A DNA stretch of 64,000 nt, taken from Lachnospiraceae bacterium. Its GTDB lineage: Bacteria > Bacillota > Clostridia > Lachnospirales > Lachnospiraceae. Positions 45,251-53,604 of the stretch are shown one piece after another. The notes under the pieces were generated by a model that had not been told where the DNA came from, ran no database searches, and was given only the letters and a program-made list of their open reading frames with translations. Both the position numbers and the translations under genes were made by a program. The stretch is from assembly GCA_024399135.1 (NCBI GenBank), contig JAKSHY010000001.1, forward strand, positions 310,001 through 374,000, given 5' to 3'. Positions within the stretch are counted from its first letter, which is position 1; each line of letters begins with the position of its first letter.

Positions 45251-45265
45251 CAAACACATTGTCAA
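45237..45265 (-). promoter_or_regulatory. Promoter of the HipA-like operon
   Basis: Minus strand TTGACA (45265-45260), 17-base spacer, TATTAT (45242-45237). Transcription would begin within the inverted repeat, leaving a leader of only about 20 bases. Confidence 0.75.
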
Positions 45266-45302
45266 CTAATTAATTTCTTGACAGTTCTATTCATTACTAT
45301 AT

Positions 45303-45908
45303 CTATAATAATCCACCTGCGAATTCTTCTATTTCATTCCAACTTCTGCACCTTACGAATCTTTCATCAGGAAATTCCACCTCTTGATTCCACGGTCTAT
45401 CAAAAACAGCGACCTTACAGTTTTCAAAATGCATTACATGTTCAAACGCTGCCGGTGAATCCTCTATTGCCAGATCAAATGTCATATCATATAACTCTTT
45501 CAAGGTCATGCTGTATGTGCATCCCTGATTAAAGTTTTCTCTGCCATATTTGTCCACACAAAAAAGAGGCACGCCATTAAGTCCATGCTCATCAAGCCAC
45601 TTCCTCGAAGGCTCATATGAATCAAAAGGACGCCCTGTAATTATTGATACATCATGACCTTCTGATACCCATTTATTAATCACTAAAGAGGCTCCTTCAG
45701 TTTCTTCGTAAGCTAATAAATTTTCAGGATAATGCCCTGCTTTCATAAGCTCATCATACTGTTCATCGTTTAGCTTAAATGACTTTTGTAGGTTAAAAAA
45801 CTGTACTTCTTCATAAGGAAGCTCAATATCAAAAAGCTCCTTTGCTATCTTAGTAAAGAATTTAGCCGTCTCACAAATTACATCATCAAAATCAATGTAT
45901 ATTCTCAT
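45303..45908 (-). CDS. 5'(3')-deoxyribonucleotidase-like HAD phosphatase (NT5C type)
   Basis: 201 residues. Motif I is YIDFDDVIC with nucleophile Asp; motif II is SIITGRPFDSYEPSRKWL; the acidic motif is FDLAIEDSPAAF. The layout fits the NT5C-like family of nucleotidases. Its substrate is not proven. It is preceded 78 bases upstream by another HAD phosphatase gene on the same strand. Confidence 0.85.
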   Translation of the reverse strand: MRIYIDFDDVICETAKFFTKIAKELFDIELPYEEVQFFNLQKSFKLNDEQYDELMKAGHYPENLLAYEETEGASLVINKWVSEGHDVSIITGRPFDSYEPSRKWLDEHGLNGVPLFCVDKYGRENFNQGCTYSMTLKELYDMTFDLAIEDSPAAFEHVMHFENCKVAVFDRPWNQEVEFPDERFVRCRSWNEIEEFAGGLL

Positions 45909-45986
45909 ATTAAATCCTCAACTCTAACCCCTAAACCGTTAGCCATCCTGACTACAATTTCTATAAAACCACCGTAAGACTATTAA

Positions 45987-46682
45987 CTACAAAAGCTCAA
46001 CAACATCCATCAGACTCCCAATAACATAATCCGCCTCAGGAATCATTTCTCCTAAATCTCCTTGTGCTCTATATAAGCAGGTTTTCATTCCATAATTCTT
46101 CCCGCCTATAACGTCAGCATTAACAGAATCGCCTATAATCATTGCTTCCTGGGGCAAATATATAGTTCCTTCGCCTTCATAAAGTTCCTTGAAACAACAG
46201 TCAAAGAACTCTCTGCTCGGCTTACTGGCTCCAACTTTAGATGATACAAATATATACGAAAAATATTTCTCCACTCCACCGACTTTTAGCCTGTTAATCT
46301 GCTGATCATATGGACCATTACTCGCCGCGCATAAAACGTATCGCTTCGAAAGATACTCAAGCATATCTACCGCTCCTGGCTCTAATATCGCACTACTAAA
46401 AAGTTCTCCTCTAAAATATTCCTCGAATTCAGGACCATCATATTCTACTCCAAGCTCTTCAAAAATAAGGTTCCACCTAATCTTCTTTAGTTCTTCTAAT
46501 GTAAGCGTCCCTTCTTCAATCTGATGCCAAAGATCATCATTAATCCTATTAAATGTATCAAACATCCAATCCTCATAAGGTTTAAGATTAAACTTAAAAA
46601 AGCCATCTTTCATGGCCTTTTTAACATATTCTGAAAAACTTAGTATTGTATTGTCTATGTCTATGAAGATTGTTTTAAGCAT
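45987..46682 (-). CDS. YjjG-type HAD hydrolase
   Basis: 231 residues. Motif I IFIDIDNTIL (nucleophile Asp), motif II CAASNGP, the Lys segment SSKVGASKPSREFFDCCF and motif IV MIIGDSVNADVIGGKNYGM. YjjG relatives dephosphorylate nucleotides, including non-canonical pyrimidines. It may be cotranscribed with the NT5C-like gene, giving two nucleotidases together. Confidence 0.88.
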   Translation of the reverse strand: MLKTIFIDIDNTILSFSEYVKKAMKDGFFKFNLKPYEDWMFDTFNRINDDLWHQIEEGTLTLEELKKIRWNLIFEELGVEYDGPEFEEYFRGELFSSAILEPGAVDMLEYLSKRYVLCAASNGPYDQQINRLKVGGVEKYFSYIFVSSKVGASKPSREFFDCCFKELYEGEGTIYLPQEAMIIGDSVNADVIGGKNYGMKTCLYRAQGDLGEMIPEADYVIGSLMDVVELL

Positions 46683-46720
46683 GCTACCTTTTATTAATTA
46701 CCAATCATATCTTACATCTA

Positions 46721-46867
46721 TCACTCGATTTTATTTGCGCTTTGATATATTCTATCATAATTTTTCATAGATAACCTATTTGCTTCAACTTGATTCACAT
46801 CAAGCCAGCCACCGTTAAAATGATGAATTCCATATGTATTAATTGTGGATATAGTTTTACCAGACAT
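46721..46867 (-). pseudogene. C-terminal fragment of a GT32/capsular-polysaccharide glycosyltransferase
   Basis: I translated a 48-codon frame beginning ATG at 46867: MSGKTISTINTYGIHHFNGG then WLDVNQVEANRLSMKNYDRIY. The THIS-type segment 'Tyr-x-Ile-His-His-Phe-x-x-x-Trp-Leu' is the characteristic near-C-terminal motif of GT32-like glycosyltransferases. Codons before the ATG would read a stop three codons upstream, so the rest of the gene is gone. It sits between the HAD gene and the oxidoreductase-like gene. Assignment is from motif memory. Confidence 0.6.
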
Positions 46868-46914
46868 ATAATCCTATATCTTTATCCTAAAACAATCCGA
46901 AACTCCTCGCATGC

Positions 46915-47307
46915 TTATAGTTCAACTACCCTAGGAGCGTCTGTAAATGATGAGAAGGTGGCAACTGCGTCTTCAAAGTAAAGAACTTCTGTGTTGTCGT
47001 CTTCTGCTTTGTACATTGCCTGAAGGCTTGGATAGTTATCAAGCATGTGCTTTTTAGCTTCAATTCTATCGTCTCTTATGAGTTTTCCTGCTATACGAAC
47101 CCATACACCATCTTTGAATGCACAGATTTCAACCTTAGGATTCTTCTGAATCTGCTTAGATACATCCTTAACTTTTCCAGTCTGGATGTAGAGTTTTCCC
47201 TCGAAAACCTCGATAGTTCCGAATGGACGTACTCTTGGCTGATCACCGTCTACTGTAGCGAGATAATATGTACCTGCGTCCTTTAAAAATTTTAATACTT
47301 CCTGCAT
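46915..47307 (-). CDS. Pyridoxamine 5'-phosphate oxidase-like FMN-binding protein
   Basis: 130 residues. The split-barrel pattern is clear: TYYLATVDGDQPRVRPFGTIEVFEGKLYI, then QIQKNPKVEICAF and WVRIAGKLIRDD. Stand-alone members bind FMN, F420 or heme and reduce varied substrates. GAGAGG lies before the ATG. It is divergent from the Rpn-type nuclease gene. Confidence 0.88.
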   Translation of the reverse strand: MQEVLKFLKDAGTYYLATVDGDQPRVRPFGTIEVFEGKLYIQTGKVKDVSKQIQKNPKVEICAFKDGVWVRIAGKLIRDDRIEAKKHMLDNYPSLQAMYKAEDDNTEVLYFEDAVATFSSFTDAPRVVEL

Positions 47308-47397
47308 TTGAAATACCTCTCTTTCGCTAATTATTTTAACAATAAGACGGCTTCTTAGCTAGCCTTAGCGAAGGAATTTTTAAGTAATTTCGACTTT

Positions 47398-47418
47398 GTG
47401 TCATTTTATTATTGACAC
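47398..47418 (+). promoter_or_regulatory. Inverted repeat 1 (GTGTC-N11-GACAC) at the Rpn operon promoter
   Basis: GTGTC at 47398-47402 and GACAC at 47414-47418. The right half overlaps the -35 hexamer TTGACA (47412-47417) of the promoter reading into the nuclease gene. The same motif with the same 11-base spacer recurs 43 bases downstream. Confidence 0.7.
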
Positions 47419-47440
47419 CGTATCGAGTTGTTGCTATTCT
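47412..47440 (+). promoter_or_regulatory. Promoter of the Rpn-type nuclease operon
   Basis: TTGACA (47412-47417), 17-base spacer, TATTCT (47435-47440). A second TTGACA at 47455-47460 lies over the second inverted repeat with a weaker TTATTT 17 bases on, so there may be two promoters in tandem. Confidence 0.65.
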
Positions 47441-47461
47441 GTGTCTATAATATTTTGACAC
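47441..47461 (+). promoter_or_regulatory. Inverted repeat 2 (GTGTC-N11-GACAC)
   Basis: GTGTC at 47441-47445 and GACAC at 47457-47461, with TATAAT inside the spacer. It lies directly after the main -10, four helical turns from repeat 1. The pair looks like two operator sites for one regulator. Confidence 0.7.
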
Positions 47462-47506
47462 GTGTTTTATTTTAGCATTATTTTAAACAATGAGGAGGAC
47501 TATTTC

Positions 47507-48493
47507 ATGGATATCAACACACCTTTCATCACAGACCCTAAGCAGATTGAACTATTAAAATCAACGCATACTGGCGCATTAAAGTATACCCTTCTTAATG
47601 ATTTTCTTTCGAAATACAGTTTTCAAAAGGATCTTTATGCCCTTAAAGGACTTCTTGCTGCTTTACTTCAAATTGGTCTTGATGAAATAACAGACATTGT
47701 AATTCTTAATCCAATTGAACCGGGAAATGATATCACTGAAAAAGATTGTATACTTGATATTAAACTTGAGCTGAATAATTCTTCCATTGTAAATATAGAA
47801 ATACAGTCTCGATATCAGGACTTTTGGCCTGAGCGTTCAATTACTTATTTATGCAGAAACTTCAATCAGTTAAAATCAGGCGAAAGTTACTCAAGTATTA
47901 AGCCATGCATCCAAATTGGTATTCTAAACAATGATCTGTTTAAAGAAAATGATCCTAGATATTCTCCTAAATTTCTATCTGTTTACAGACTTCTTAATAC
48001 TGAAAATCATAGAGAATATAGTGGTAAATTCGAGATTCGAGTGCTATCATTAAATCAGTTAGAGAATGCAACATTAGAGGAAAGGAATGATTCTAATAGC
48101 TTATATCAATGGGCTAGATTATTTAAAGCCTCTACATGGGAGGAATTAAAAATGATTACAAAGGAAAACCCTATGATGAATTCTTTCGTTGGTACCGTTA
48201 TGCAGCTTACTGCAGAGGAAAAGGTTGCTCAGGCTTGCGAAATGAGAAGACGTTATTCTAACGATATAGCAACATATGAAGAAGAAATTGCAACAAGAAG
48301 TGCTAAGATTGCTGAACTTGATGCTATCCTGGCTGACAGGGACGCTGCTTTGGCTGACAAGGACGCCGCTCTAGCTGACAAAGACGCTGCTCTAGCTGAC
48401 AAAGACGCTGCTCTAGCTGACAAAGACGCCGCTCTAGCTAATAAGGACGCCGAAATTGAGGAGCTTCGCGCACTTCTTAAACTAAAGGATTAA
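47507..48493 (+). CDS. Rpn-family PD-(D/E)XK nuclease (putative transposase) with heptad-repeat tail
   Basis: 328 residues from the ATG at 47507, which has GAGGAGG before it; the frame's earlier ATG at 47462 has none. The core NDFLSKYSFQKDLYALKGLL, then DCILDIKLELNNSSIVNIEIQ holds the PD-(D/E)XK acidic residues, and ERSITYLCRNFNQLKSGE is typical of the Rpn (recombination-promoting nuclease) family. The C-terminal ~55 residues are six seven-residue repeats of the form ADKDAAL, a predicted coiled coil. A small HTH gene starts nine bases after its stop. Probably a cellular nuclease rather than a mobile element, as no ends are visible. Confidence 0.88.
   Translation: MDINTPFITDPKQIELLKSTHTGALKYTLLNDFLSKYSFQKDLYALKGLLAALLQIGLDEITDIVILNPIEPGNDITEKDCILDIKLELNNSSIVNIEIQSRYQDFWPERSITYLCRNFNQLKSGESYSSIKPCIQIGILNNDLFKENDPRYSPKFLSVYRLLNTENHREYSGKFEIRVLSLNQLENATLEERNDSNSLYQWARLFKASTWEELKMITKENPMMNSFVGTVMQLTAEEKVAQACEMRRRYSNDIATYEEEIATRSAKIAELDAILADRDAALADKDAALADKDAALADKDAALADKDAALANKDAEIEELRALLKLKD
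48332..48457 (+). repeat. Six 21-base in-frame tandem repeats in the nuclease gene
   Basis: Units begin GCTGAC at 48332, 48353, 48374, 48395 and 48416, with GCTAAT at 48437. The central ones are identical (GCTGACAAAGACGCTGCTCTA less one base choice), implying recent expansion and likely copy-number variation. Confidence 0.9.
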
Positions 48494-48502
48494 TCTAATT
48501 AA

Positions 48503-48796
48503 ATGAAACAATCTGAAATCAAATCAAAAGAATATACTTTAGACGAAGCAATTAAACGAATTAACGAACTTGAACAGGATTGTGAAATGCTTCGTACTAA
48601 ACTTAATAAATATGAAAATAGTGCACCTGCGGGGAGAAAGCCTCATAATGAAAAGTGGAAAACTGATTACTCCATTTTCGTTGAACATTATGAGAGCGGT
48701 GAAAGTGTTTCAACAATGATTGAAACTACCCCCTTCAGCAGGCGCACCTTATACAGATACAAAAAATATTATGATAGTCTTCGTGGCACAGAATAA
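48503..48796 (+). CDS. Small coiled-coil plus HTH protein downstream of the nuclease
   Basis: 97 residues. Residues 10-42 form a helix with leucine/isoleucine heptads (AIKRINELEQDCEMLRTKLN). A basic hinge (AGRKPHNEKWKTDYS) leads to a Hin-recombinase-type HTH in which SVSTMIETTPFSRRTLYRYKK is the recognition half. It probably binds DNA as a dimer. Nine bases after the nuclease stop, so cotranscribed. It may be the regulator that recognises the paired inverted repeats upstream, or a DNA-targeting partner of the nuclease. Confidence 0.8.
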   Translation: MKQSEIKSKEYTLDEAIKRINELEQDCEMLRTKLNKYENSAPAGRKPHNEKWKTDYSIFVEHYESGESVSTMIETTPFSRRTLYRYKKYYDSLRGTE

Positions 48797-48844
48797 ATAT
48801 ATTATCAACACAAACCACTTTGCCCAATTTCGAACCTCTTGATA

Positions 48845-50248
48845 TTAATTAATCTGACTAAATATTATATCTGTATGCTTTCTTGTATAAGCATATCTCC
48901 AGCCTATATCATTGTCAGAGTCACGAATAAGATCATTATTAATTATACAGATTCTATCATTAACAAGCTCTGCACACTCATTCATGAATGTAATCTCACC
49001 ATCAGCGTCATACTTTATTCCGAATCCTGTTCCACATTTTACTGCTTCGCCACTCTTATCAAAATATCCGTAGTCGCCAGAAACATAATCTAAATATGCA
49101 GTATCCGGAATTCCCTTAACCAGACTAATCTTTCCATTTTCTACCTTGAACAAATCTGGCTCTTCTTCATTATCATCAACAGCTTCTAAATTTTCAATCT
49201 TAGTTAACGAACCTTCCGTTTTAAGGTCTGCCGTCACGAAGGCCTGTTCAGCGAAGAAATGTCCCGTACCTTCATACCAGCATATTCTTAAATATACCTT
49301 TCCATCATTTATGACACACTGTTCATATTCTGGATAATTTTCGAAGCTCTCAAGTTCTCGATCAGGCACCATGCCAAGATCATATTCTTTATTAGAATCA
49401 TTAAGGTCATAACATTTAATGCGTTTAGTATCCTCGCCATGAATTGCAACTACCAAGTATCCATCCTCTATTCCTATCAGCTTCGCGAAATCATTAACCG
49501 TTATGCTGGTAATTGTATATTGGTCCTGGATACCAGTGTTGTCTCCTGAATCTGATGTACTACCCTCATTTAATTTCGCCGGCTCATTTTTTCGAACATA
49601 TAGCTTAGTGCTCTCGTTATTATACTCTCCTTCAGTTACGACATAATCTCCCTTACTATCTCCGCCTATAACATATTCATCTTTAATAACTTCAACATTC
49701 TTAGTTCTAGGATTAACTACTGTTGCGAAAATAGTATACTCATCAGAACTTCCTTCACCACTGTTAACGAAAATATCTTCGCCTAAAGCATACATTCTTC
49801 CATAGAATGTCCCCTCTTTAATCAATTCACTGCTCTCCTTATCACAGTCATAAGCCATAAGCTTCGATGTTCCGCAATACGAATTAATATATTCTCCGAA
49901 TAACTTGGACTTACTCTTAGCATCTTCTCCTGATTCTATGTAGTAAATCAGATTATCATTAACACCTAGGAAATGTCCGCCATTATTATCTATGCTTATA
50001 CTATCAGTTATCCATACATCATCAGAATCATTTTGATTATTCACATCATCCGATTGCCCTTCATTGTCACTTTCTGACTGTACATTTTCTAAATCATCAT
50101 TATTATCCTGTTTCTCATCCTGAGAATCTTCACTTTCTGGCTGCGCATTCGACTTTGATTCATCCGGATTAGATCCATTACATGCAACAAGGCTAATTGC
50201 CATCAAGGCACCTGCTAATATTAAAAATACTTTATTTTTCATATTCAT
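48845..50248 (-). CDS. Surface lipoprotein with acidic linker and probable beta-propeller
   Basis: 467 residues. Signal peptide MKNKVFLILAGALMAISLVAC with lipobox LVAC, so the mature protein starts at that Cys. About 70 Ser/Asp/Glu/Asn-rich residues follow, then a folded region with repeated aromatic/Gly blocks of the kind seen in DUF5050-like propellers (NGGHFLGVNDNLIYYIES, MYALGEDIFVNSG, GVNDN). The ATG at 50248 has GAGG six bases before; an earlier in-frame start at 50260 is unsupported. No function is assignable. Confidence 0.75.
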   Translation of the reverse strand: MNMKNKVFLILAGALMAISLVACNGSNPDESKSNAQPESEDSQDEKQDNNDDLENVQSESDNEGQSDDVNNQNDSDDVWITDSISIDNNGGHFLGVNDNLIYYIESGEDAKSKSKLFGEYINSYCGTSKLMAYDCDKESSELIKEGTFYGRMYALGEDIFVNSGEGSSDEYTIFATVVNPRTKNVEVIKDEYVIGGDSKGDYVVTEGEYNNESTKLYVRKNEPAKLNEGSTSDSGDNTGIQDQYTITSITVNDFAKLIGIEDGYLVVAIHGEDTKRIKCYDLNDSNKEYDLGMVPDRELESFENYPEYEQCVINDGKVYLRICWYEGTGHFFAEQAFVTADLKTEGSLTKIENLEAVDDNEEEPDLFKVENGKISLVKGIPDTAYLDYVSGDYGYFDKSGEAVKCGTGFGIKYDADGEITFMNECAELVNDRICIINNDLIRDSDNDIGWRYAYTRKHTDIIFSQIN

Positions 50249-50331
50249 TTCTTTCCTCAAAACTCATCTGTTATATACGCTAATGTCACAATACGTTAAC
50301 CATATCATTATAACAGAAAGCGCTTTATTTA

Positions 50332-52041
50332 CTATTTTTCTTTGTAATAATCTTCAAGTTCTGCCTTGCATGAAAAGAATATCTTGGTAAGGTCTGGATC
50401 AAAGTGTGTTCCTATTCCCTTCTTAATAATGTCGAATGCCTCATCACTTGAAAGTGCAGCCTTGTAGCATCTCTTTGATACTAATGCATCATATACATCT
50501 GCAAGTGCCATAATTCTGGCTTCTACTGGAATTTCTTCTCCCTTAAGTCCTACAGGGTATCCTGTACCATCCATTTTCTCATGATGATAATGAGCAACGT
50601 TCTCAGCGACCTTAATAAATTCAGGTTCCTCAACATCTGCTAAAACTTTTCTAACCATATTGAAACCAATTTCCGGATGCTTCTTCATAGCTTCGAAATC
50701 TTCGTCAGTAAGTCCTGACTTTTTCCTAAGTATCGCATCATCTATTCCAAGCTTGCCTAAGTCATGCATTGGTGCACTATTTATAACATTCTCAAGGAAG
50801 CTGTCTTCAAAACCTGCTTCTGAATTTTTAAGCTTATCTGCGAAAATCTTAACAACATCACTGGTTCTCTTAATATGACCTCCTGTACTTAAATCTCTTG
50901 ATTCAACCATCTGGGCCATTCCAACAATAACCTTAGCCTGAATGTCTTTAATCTTTCTGGTCTTTTCTTCAACTTCTCTGGATAATTCTTCATTATAACG
51001 TTCTGTAAGAATAAGTACTCTCTGGTGATCTGTGTCATCTCTTAATACTACCGTGTAACCTTCGAGCTTACCGAACGCATTCGTTACAGCGAAAATTTTT
51101 CCAACATAATATCTGTCACCAATCGAAAATACATCAATGGAAATCTCTGCAATTTCCTTCTTATCACAACGGTTATATTCCATTTGTAACAAAGATATTT
51201 TACTAAGTACATGTTCAAGTTCCTGACTACAATATGAGAATTTATGTCCAATAAGATAATTCTTCAACTCAGGAAAGATGTTCTCCATACACTCATTGCA
51301 TCCCTTATATATGAAATTTCTATCAAAGGTCATGAATCCAACCTTTGAAAGCAATCCATCCATAAGATATTTGTTTTCCTCAACTGTATACAAATCTGAG
51401 TCATAAACTGGTATGAGCGAACCAAGCATCAATACAACATATACTATTGGAATGAGTTCATATTCAGGATCAATAATTCTTTCAGCGACATATACTCCTA
51501 ATGCGAAGGCTACGAAAATCAACATTATTAAAAGGGAGCATTTATTAACTGCTTTTTTCTTAAGAAGTGAGTAATTTGCAACGATAATTGATGCTAAGAA
51601 GTATAAGAACATCATCAACGGGAAAAGGAAATGCCATGTTCCACATTCTTCCGTGATGATACATATTCCGTCAACAGTGTGTGTTGCTATATTTTTGTAA
51701 AACAGATCTGACTTATCCATCGTACATACGAGTGAATATATGAACCCCTGACCCATAACCATCGCTATACTTGCAAATCTGTTCAATGAAATGTGACATA
51801 TTTCAAGAACTAAAAAGAAATAGAAAACTGGTAAAAATACGCCTCCAGCAAGTGCAATCTTATGTGCTAAAATTGTTTCTTCATAACCTGCAGATATTGT
51901 TACGAAATAAAATCCTAAATTAGATATCACTACTATAAGCAGGTTAATAAACTGGATTATACTTCTTCTTACGTCGAACACCTTCAACCATAAGATCATT
52001 CCTATTGAAACTATTAAACAAATAAGATATAAATAATGCAT
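50332..52041 (-). CDS. HD-GYP phosphodiesterase with 7TM sensor (second paralogue)
   Basis: 569 residues. Same layout as the protein at 36984-38672: eight membrane helices, PAS-like region, coiled linker (EEKTRKIKDIQAKVIVGMAQM), and HD-GYP with SAPMHDLGKLGIDDAIL and HHEKMDGTGYPVGLKGEEIP. Both should degrade cyclic-di-GMP. The transmembrane halves are much less alike than the catalytic halves, which fits different inputs to one output. Confidence 0.93.
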   Translation of the reverse strand: MHYLYLICLIVSIGMILWLKVFDVRRSIIQFINLLIVVISNLGFYFVTISAGYEETILAHKIALAGGVFLPVFYFFLVLEICHISLNRFASIAMVMGQGFIYSLVCTMDKSDLFYKNIATHTVDGICIITEECGTWHFLFPLMMFLYFLASIIVANYSLLKKKAVNKCSLLIMLIFVAFALGVYVAERIIDPEYELIPIVYVVLMLGSLIPVYDSDLYTVEENKYLMDGLLSKVGFMTFDRNFIYKGCNECMENIFPELKNYLIGHKFSYCSQELEHVLSKISLLQMEYNRCDKKEIAEISIDVFSIGDRYYVGKIFAVTNAFGKLEGYTVVLRDDTDHQRVLILTERYNEELSREVEEKTRKIKDIQAKVIVGMAQMVESRDLSTGGHIKRTSDVVKIFADKLKNSEAGFEDSFLENVINSAPMHDLGKLGIDDAILRKKSGLTDEDFEAMKKHPEIGFNMVRKVLADVEEPEFIKVAENVAHYHHEKMDGTGYPVGLKGEEIPVEARIMALADVYDALVSKRCYKAALSSDEAFDIIKKGIGTHFDPDLTKIFFSCKAELEDYYKEK

Positions 52042-52116
52042 TTTCGAACCTCCTGTTGAGCTCTCTCTTAAGTTGGTTCAATCATACAATGTCTAATGTG
52101 GCAAAAGCGTTGTAGT

Positions 52117-52815
52117 CTAAAAATTGTCCTCTATAAAGCTTTTTCTATAATAAAATGAAACTGCGGAATTACCATCGTCACCATCTTCTGGCTCTGCCCA
52201 TCCAGATACAACCTGTAGATCAGTAGTAATAATCATATTATCCGTCTGATAAATATATATTTCTACCTCTGCATCAAGTACATCGGCTTCCCACCCCTGA
52301 ATGTAATGTCGTCCACTGTCTGTCTCCTGGTCAATCCATTCATTTTTCATAGTTTCGAAGGCTTCTTCGGCACAATCTTCATCTTCAAATATATAATATG
52401 ACAGTTCATCATAGCACAGATCATCATCCAGATTATGGCTGGTGTACCGGTATTCCATACATTCATAATCCCCTATCTTAAATAGCCGTCTAGACATCTT
52501 TTTATCTGATGATGCTTTCTTTAGAAGATATTCTTTGGTATATTTTCCATCAACCGAATCCTCAAAATCAGCGATTGCTTTTTCTTCCGCCAGTTTTTTA
52601 TCACTTATTTTCTTTAGTTTTTCCTGCTGTTCTTTTTCAGCCTCTTCTTTTTCAGACATTTCAGCCATTACTTTTTGATAAACAGGATCCTCCTTGTTTT
52701 TTCTTTCTGTTTCACGCAAATCTGCTGTAATAATATACCAGCCAATTCCAGCAAGAGCTGCCATTATTAAAAAAGCAACAACTATTAACATTAGTTTATC
52801 CAGCAGTTTTTTCAT
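52117..52815 (-). CDS. Membrane-anchored protein of unknown function
   Basis: 232 residues. One N-terminal membrane helix (LMLIVVAFLIMAALAGIGWYI), a highly charged Glu/Lys coiled coil (about 30-90), and a C-terminal folded domain rich in Tyr, Asp and Glu (DYECMEYRYTSHNLDDDLCYDEL). No family recognised. Its ATG overlaps the methyltransferase stop by four bases, so it is cotranscribed with it. Confidence 0.75.
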   Translation of the reverse strand: MKKLLDKLMLIVVAFLIMAALAGIGWYIITADLRETERKNKEDPVYQKVMAEMSEKEEAEKEQQEKLKKISDKKLAEEKAIADFEDSVDGKYTKEYLLKKASSDKKMSRRLFKIGDYECMEYRYTSHNLDDDLCYDELSYYIFEDEDCAEEAFETMKNEWIDQETDSGRHYIQGWEADVLDAEVEIYIYQTDNMIITTDLQVVSGWAEPEDGDDGNSAVSFYYRKSFIEDNF

Positions 52816-53447
52816 AAGGAAGAATCCCTCTTTATCTTTGTATAAATCACAACAAAACTTTTTCCTTTAACAATATCCTTAACCTGTATATTTTCAAATC
52901 CAGCAGTTCTTCCGAACCTAACAAGCTCTTCCGGTTCATATTTCTTAAATCCTTTTTCTGTATAAGAAAGCTTATCAAGCCATTCCTTCGTATAAACTAC
53001 GTTGTAAAAAGAACCACCAGATTTTAAGGTTCTGTATATTTCAGACAATCCCTTAACCGTATCCTCCCAAAAATAAACAGTGTTAATTGATGTTACTGCT
53101 TTAAAGAAATCATCCGAATATTTTAAATCGCAGCAATCACCTACATCCAAAAATAACTTTCCGTCACTTAACGTTTTTCTATTTCTCTTTGTTGCCTGTA
53201 TTTTCATATCTTCTGAAATATCAATTCCATACAGATTTGCTTTTGTTTTTTTATAAACACATTTAAGCAAGTATCCATTTCCATAACCTATATCCAACAT
53301 GTTCTCATCAGAAGATATTTTCATCACCGAAACCGTATTCCTATACATTGCCTTATTGATTATATTCATAAGAACACAACATATTTTGCCAACAAACCCT
53401 CGTGGATTGCCAAATTGAGAACCAATATATTCTGTAAATTTGCTCAT
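52812..53447 (-). CDS. Class I SAM-dependent methyltransferase
   Basis: About 211 residues from the ATG at 53447; the frame's earlier ATG at 53471 lies before the ribosome site GAGAGGGTGA, so it is rejected. Motif I is LDIGYGNGYLLKCV (SAM-binding glycines), with LYGIDISEDM (acidic residue), GDCCDLKYSDDFF and the motif around NTVYFWED. It resembles UbiE/Methyltransf_11 enzymes. The substrate is unknown. Confidence 0.85.
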   Translation of the reverse strand: MSKFTEYIGSQFGNPRGFVGKICCVLMNIINKAMYRNTVSVMKISSDENMLDIGYGNGYLLKCVYKKTKANLYGIDISEDMKIQATKRNRKTLSDGKLFLDVGDCCDLKYSDDFFKAVTSINTVYFWEDTVKGLSEIYRTLKSGGSFYNVVYTKEWLDKLSYTEKGFKKYEPEELVRFGRTAGFENIQVKDIVKGKSFVVIYTKIKRDSSL

Positions 53448-53604
53448 ATCATTCACCCTCTCTTTACCCATTATAATATAATTTTGAATCTACTGATTAC
53501 AAAAATCTTTTATATCACTATTAGCAGCACCATTTAATCTTTTACCATCTACTATATTTAGTGAAGAATACCATCCTCTTAAAATTCTTTAGTGTCTACA
53601 TATC

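Noticed and set aside
47462..48493. Insertion sequence (Rpn proteins are often labelled transposases)
   Set aside because: No terminal inverted repeats or target duplications flank the gene; it sits in an operon with a regulated promoter.
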